Source: JABSSA01 sp039984715
GTDB lineage: Bacteria > Pseudomonadota > Alphaproteobacteria > Rhodobacterales > Rhodobacteraceae
Length of the DNA stretch: 64,000 nucleotides
Assembly: GCA_039984715.1 (NCBI GenBank)
Contig: JBDWUA010000015.1
Coordinates: 186,001 to 250,000, forward strand
Reading direction: 5' to 3'
This document shows, one piece after another, positions 60,738-64,000 of the stretch (positions are counted from its first letter, which is position 1; every line of letters begins with the position of its first letter). The notes under the pieces are model-generated. The model did not search any database and was not told where the DNA came from. It saw only the letters and a list, made by a program, of their open reading frames with translations. The translations under genes were made by a program, and so were the position numbers.

Positions 60738-61796
60738 TCACATGCAACCAGCGAGGGCCGTTGACAGGTTCCGGATCAGCTGAGGGTACAGCGATGATCC
60801 CGGTTCCAGATCAGAGCCGAGCGGATCGAGGATGCCTGTTTTTGCAGCAGTGCCATCAAGAACGGTTGCGACAAGGCCGGGATTGAATTGAGGTTCGGCC
60901 AGAACGCAATCAACACCCTGATCAACGATGCGTTTTTGGATTTCGGCAATCCGTGCTGGGCTTGGATCAGACGCATCGCCGATTGAAATCGCGCCGGATG
61001 CCACGAAATCAAAATCCATTTCAAAATACTGATACGCGTCATGGAACACAATGAACTGACCTCCGCGGACCGGGGCAAGAGTTGCGTTCACCTCTACAAC
61101 CAAAGCTTCAATTTCGGTCCGGCCAGCCGCAGCATTGGCGAAATACGCACCCGCGTTGTCTGGGTCAGTAGCAGAAAGTTGGCCTGCGATCACGTTCAGC
61201 CATGTCATTGCGTTTTGCGGTGACAACCAAGCATGTGGATCATGTGCGCCGTGGTTATGCCCTTTATGCCCGCTCGCTTCTTTTTCATGATCGTCATGGT
61301 CGTCGTGATCAGCATGATCATCGTGTTTGTCATGGTCGTCGTGATCGTCATGATCATCGTGTTCGGCATGGTCGTCATGGTCATCGTGATCGTCATGATC
61401 ATCGTCACCATGGGCTTCGTCGTGATCATGCGCTTCGAACAACGCGTTTTCACGGAACTCCAATTCGATTGTACCGTCCGATTCAAGAAGCGCAGTTGTG
61501 GCGGCATTGGGGGCCAGAGTGCCTATCGCATCGGTCAACCATGGTGTCAGGTCAGATCCGATCCAGAAAATAAGATCGGCGTTTTGCAACGCTGCGGCCT
61601 CGGATGGTCGTAGGCTGTATTCATGTGGACTGGCGCCGGGTTGAACGATCAGATCGGGCGTTCCAACTCCGTCCATGACACGCGCAACAAGTGAGTGAAC
61701 GGGGGCGATATCGACAGCGACTTGCGGTGCCTCAGCAAAAGCTGTTCCTCCCATCAAAGTGGCAGTAAATGACAGGCAAAGAAGCTTTCTGGACAT
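60738..61796 (-). CDS. znuA: Zinc ABC transporter periplasmic binding protein
   Basis: 352 residues with a signal peptide (SRKLLCLSFTATLMGGTAFA). Cluster A-I metal-binding protein: metal histidines are found in DIAPVHSLVA (about residue 34), AHDPHAWLSP (about residue 187) and VFHDAYQYF. A long His/Asp-rich loop (about residues 120-182, HDD repeats) is the zinc-collecting loop typical of ZnuA. Divergent from zur with Zur-box-like repeats between them. Confidence 0.96.
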   Translation of the reverse strand: MSRKLLCLSFTATLMGGTAFAEAPQVAVDIAPVHSLVARVMDGVGTPDLIVQPGASPHEYSLRPSEAAALQNADLIFWIGSDLTPWLTDAIGTLAPNAATTALLESDGTIELEFRENALFEAHDHDEAHGDDDHDDHDDHDDHAEHDDHDDHDDHDKHDDHADHDDHDDHEKEASGHKGHNHGAHDPHAWLSPQNAMTWLNVIAGQLSATDPDNAGAYFANAAAGRTEIEALVVEVNATLAPVRGGQFIVFHDAYQYFEMDFDFVASGAISIGDASDPSPARIAEIQKRIVDQGVDCVLAEPQFNPGLVATVLDGTAAKTGILDPLGSDLEPGSSLYPQLIRNLSTALAGCM

Positions 61797-61810
61797 CGAG
61801 GTCTCCGTGT

Positions 61811-61854
61811 GATTTTATAACATTTCACGTTGGATAGTCGAAATGTAATAACAT
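61811..61854. promoter_or_regulatory. Zur-box-like sites between znuA and zur
   Basis: TTATAACATTTC (61815-61826) and GAAATGTAATAACAT (61840-61854) form an inverted pair around a 13-base spacer, each resembling half of the alphaproteobacterial Zur consensus (GAAATGTTATA). They lie in the 56-base gap between the divergent genes, so one Zur complex could control both. Confidence 0.7.
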
Positions 61855-62368
61855 GACAAGTAGCTCGAACAGTAACGACCCAAGCAGCTACCCATTGGGT
61901 TTCGCGCAACATGATCATGCCGCATGTGTAAGCGACGCGCTTGGAGCGGCGGAAGCACATTGCGTCTCTGACGGGCTTCGGTTCACACCCGTACGGCGTA
62001 AAGTACTTGAAATATTGCTGCAGGAACATCGCGCGCTTGGCGCTTACACGATTTTGGATCTGCTGCGCGAAAGTGGATTTGGATCACAGCCACCAGTCGC
62101 CTATCGCGCATTGGATTTTCTGGTCGCCAATGGTTTGGCCCACAAGATTGAACGCATGAATGCGTTCATTGCCTGCGTCCATCCTAGTCAGTCGCATACG
62201 CCTGCATTCATGATCTGCCGCTTGTGCGAGGCAGTGGCTGAAACCCAATCATCTCCTGCAAAAGGCGCATTGGGGGATGCTGCGCGTGCCACCGGTTTCC
62301 GGATTGAGCGCACCGTCGTTGAAGCTGAAGGCGTTTGCCCTGCCTGTATTGACAAGGCGGACACATGA
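61853..62368 (+). CDS. zur: Zinc uptake regulator, Fur family
   Basis: 171 residues. The winged helix spans LRFTPVRRKVLEILLQEHRA and QPPVAYRALDFLVANGLAH (about residues 40-95). Metal ligands: HPSQSHTPAFMICRLCEA and GVCPACID, the two CxxC pairs of a structural zinc. The length and the HPSQSH block match alphaproteobacterial Zur. The stop overlaps the znuC start, so the regulator is made with the transporter it represses when zinc is ample. Confidence 0.93.
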   Translation: MTSSSNSNDPSSYPLGFAQHDHAACVSDALGAAEAHCVSDGLRFTPVRRKVLEILLQEHRALGAYTILDLLRESGFGSQPPVAYRALDFLVANGLAHKIERMNAFIACVHPSQSHTPAFMICRLCEAVAETQSSPAKGALGDAARATGFRIERTVVEAEGVCPACIDKADT

Positions 62369-63126
62369 GCCTTGTTCAAGTTGAAAATCTAAGCGTCCGC
62401 TATGGTGCTAAGACCGTATTGTCGCACGTTTCATTGCGTATTGATGCCGGAGAGATCGTCACAATTGTTGGTCCGAATGGGTCGGGCAAGACCAGCCTGC
62501 TGCGCGCAATCATCGGAGCGGTGAAGCCTGCCCAAGGTCATATCACACATGGAAGCGGTGTGAAAATCGGATACGTCCCGCAAAAGCTGCACATAGACGA
62601 GACGTTGCCAATTACGGTCTCAAGGTTCTTGAAACTGCCCGGGGACGTCACCGTTGCGCAGATCGACCAGGCGCTGGCACAAGCAGGCGTGCACGATTTG
62701 GCCAAAGCGCAGCTTTCAAAATTGTCAGGTGGCCAGTTTCAAAGGGTGTTGCTGGCGCGCGCATTGATCGGGAAACCTGATCTTTTGCTTTTGGACGAAG
62801 CGACGCAAGGATTGGACCAACGCGGGTCTGCATCGTTTTACCAACAGATCGAATCCGTACGGCAAAACACCGGTTGCGCTGTTCTTATGATCAGCCACGA
62901 ATTGCACGTCGTGATGAGCGCATCTGACCGTGTGGTTTGCCTGAACGGTCATGTCTGCTGTGAAGGCACGCCAGCAGTGGTTGCCTCTGCGCCGGAATAC
63001 CGCGCTTTGTTTGGAACTGGAACTGGTGGGGCGCTGGCGTTGTATCGGCATGAACACGATCATGGCCATGACCACGGTGACCACGCCCACAATCACGACC
63101 AAGATAACATTGAGGCCGCTGAATAA
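62365..63126 (+). CDS. znuC: Zinc ABC transporter ATP-binding protein
   Basis: 253 residues. Walker A IVGPNGSGKTSLLRAI (about residues 32-47), signature LSGGQFQRVLLARALIG, Walker B LLLLDEATQGLDQRG. The C-terminal tail (HEHDHGHDHGDHAHNHDQDN) is His-rich and may bind zinc inside the cell. Overlaps zur by 4 bases and znuB by one base. Confidence 0.96.
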   Translation: MSLVQVENLSVRYGAKTVLSHVSLRIDAGEIVTIVGPNGSGKTSLLRAIIGAVKPAQGHITHGSGVKIGYVPQKLHIDETLPITVSRFLKLPGDVTVAQIDQALAQAGVHDLAKAQLSKLSGGQFQRVLLARALIGKPDLLLLDEATQGLDQRGSASFYQQIESVRQNTGCAVLMISHELHVVMSASDRVVCLNGHVCCEGTPAVVASAPEYRALFGTGTGGALALYRHEHDHGHDHGDHAHNHDQDNIEAAE

Positions 63127-63920
63127 TGCTTGACGATTTTATGACGCGTGCCGCTTTGGCCGGTATTGGCGTGGCCTTTGCAGCAGCCCCTTTGGGATGT
63201 TTTGTGGTCTGGCGGCGCATGGCCTATTTTGGAGACGCCACAGCGCATGCCGCGATCCTTGGGGTTGCCTTGTCGCTGGCGTTCTCGATGTCGATCTTTG
63301 TGGGAACGATGGCCATCGCGTTGCTGATGGCTTTGACAGTCAGCGTCTTGTCCGGGCGGGGCTATGCGATGGATACATTGCTGGGCGTGCTTGCGCATTC
63401 GGCGTTGGCCTTTGGGCTGGTCGCCGTGTCGTTTATTTCCGGTGTACGCATTGACCTGATGGCATATCTGTTCGGCGACATCTTGGCCGTATCGCGCGGC
63501 GACCTTGCTGTCATTTGGGGAGGTGCGGCACTTGTTGTGGCTTTGATTGCTTGGCGCTGGTCCGCCTTGTTGATGTCGACCCTAAACGCGGATCTAGCCC
63601 ACGCCAGCGGGATCGATCCGAAACGCGAGCAACTGGCGCTTACTCTGGCCTTGGCCGTCACCGTCGCGGTCGCGATCAAAGTCGTCGGGGTTCTCCTTAT
63701 TGCTGCGATGCTGATCATTCCGTCGGCTGCGGCGCGGCCATTGGCACGGACACCTGAAGGCATGGCGATCATCGCGGGCATGATAGGGATGCTGTCCGTC
63801 GTAATAGGCCTGCGCGCGGCCTTTGTGTTTGATACACCCGCCGGACCAACGATTGTGTGCATGGCGGCGATTACGTTTCTTGCAACTAGCGTTATCAGGA
63901 ACGTCAGACAAGAACGGTAA
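63126..63920 (+). CDS. znuB: Zinc ABC transporter permease
   Basis: 264 residues with about eight membrane helices. The ABC-3 family blocks are RMAYFGDATAHAAILGVALS (about residues 36-55) and VKVVGVLLIAAMLIIPSAAA-like VVGVLLIAAMLIIPSAAARP near residue 195. It starts at the last base of the znuC stop and ends the zur-znuC-znuB operon, 80 bases before the window edge. Confidence 0.96.
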   Translation: MLDDFMTRAALAGIGVAFAAAPLGCFVVWRRMAYFGDATAHAAILGVALSLAFSMSIFVGTMAIALLMALTVSVLSGRGYAMDTLLGVLAHSALAFGLVAVSFISGVRIDLMAYLFGDILAVSRGDLAVIWGGAALVVALIAWRWSALLMSTLNADLAHASGIDPKREQLALTLALAVTVAVAIKVVGVLLIAAMLIIPSAAARPLARTPEGMAIIAGMIGMLSVVIGLRAAFVFDTPAGPTIVCMAAITFLATSVIRNVRQER

Positions 63921-64000
63921 GGTTATTTCTTTGTCGCCTGAACCATGGGTTCAGCGCCTGTCAGTTACACCATACCTTTTCCGTACGATGAAAAACGACC

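Noticed and set aside
60321..60764. Two short plus-strand frames between the DUF3047 and znuA genes
   Set aside because: No start signals or similarity; the second overlaps the end of znuA on the other strand.
61233..61613. A plus-strand frame resembling a multi-helix membrane protein
   Set aside because: It is antisense to the HDD-rich loop of znuA, the same artefact as at 48.7 kb.

Overview
The window looks like a chromosome segment of a marine alphaproteobacterium of the Roseobacter/Rhodobacteraceae type. The reasons are family-level: the murA, DUF2948, hisD, UPF0262 and low-molecular-weight phosphatase genes of the Rhodobacterales type, a small cysteine-rich lipoprotein typical of that order, TRAP and polar amino acid transporters, an MddA-like methyltransferase, and moderate GC coding DNA. 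No phage, plasmid or CRISPR hallmark was seen.

Layout. 1-6.4 kb: seven start/stop-overlapped genes for an unknown glycan (four glycosyltransferases, a histidine phosphatase, a polysaccharide deacetylase, a methyltransferase), the first cut by the window edge; then a secreted PA14-like protein and a strong terminator. 7.1-13.1 kb: an accessory strip with AAAGCC-type repeats, a Phd-like orphan, a REP-associated tyrosine transposase flanked by REP-like palindromes, an AT-rich DUF2971-like gene and an unknown 434-residue protein around the core gene lepA. 13.2-16.8 kb: lipoprotein, SPFH/NfeD pair, secreted metallo-beta-lactamase-fold enzyme and a GNAT.

17-32 kb: the core genes LMW phosphatase, UPF0262 and hisD are separated from DUF2948 and murA by about 10.5 kb of catabolic genes. 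These are a TRAP transporter with a redoxin, a GntR/FCD regulator, a GlcG/HbpS protein, a beta-hydroxyacid dehydrogenase, UPF0280, two tandem DUF1185 proteins, a MarR regulator and an enamidase-like amidohydrolase. The set suggests uptake and breakdown of a nitrogen heterocycle or related acid. A 48-codon gene overlaps the start of murA, and a tRNA-Thr(GGT) lies at 32.3 kb.

32.8-45.6 kb: a small membrane protein and a LysE exporter, then two tandem proteins that join a LuxR-type HTH to an alpha/beta-hydrolase-like domain with an Asp at the nucleophile position. A lux-box-like palindrome precedes a MacA/MacB-like exporter with two FtsX-type permeases. Next are an acyl-CoA dehydrogenase remnant, a membrane-anchored AraC regulator and a phosphopantetheinyl transferase.

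45.6-49.8 kb: a probable zinc-responsive operon (Fur-family regulator, His-rich DUF2796 protein, ABC ATPase and permease, two DUF3299 proteins). 49.9-57 kb: HxlR, MddA-like methyltransferase and OsmC; a polar amino acid ABC transporter; a desaturase-Rieske pair. 57-60.3 kb: secreted proteins. 60.7-63.9 kb: znuA divergent from zur-znuC-znuB, so the window carries two separate zinc-acquisition loci, each with its own Fur-family regulator. The best candidates for something undescribed are the LuxR/hydrolase pair with its neighbouring exporter and the enamidase/DUF1185/UPF0280 island.
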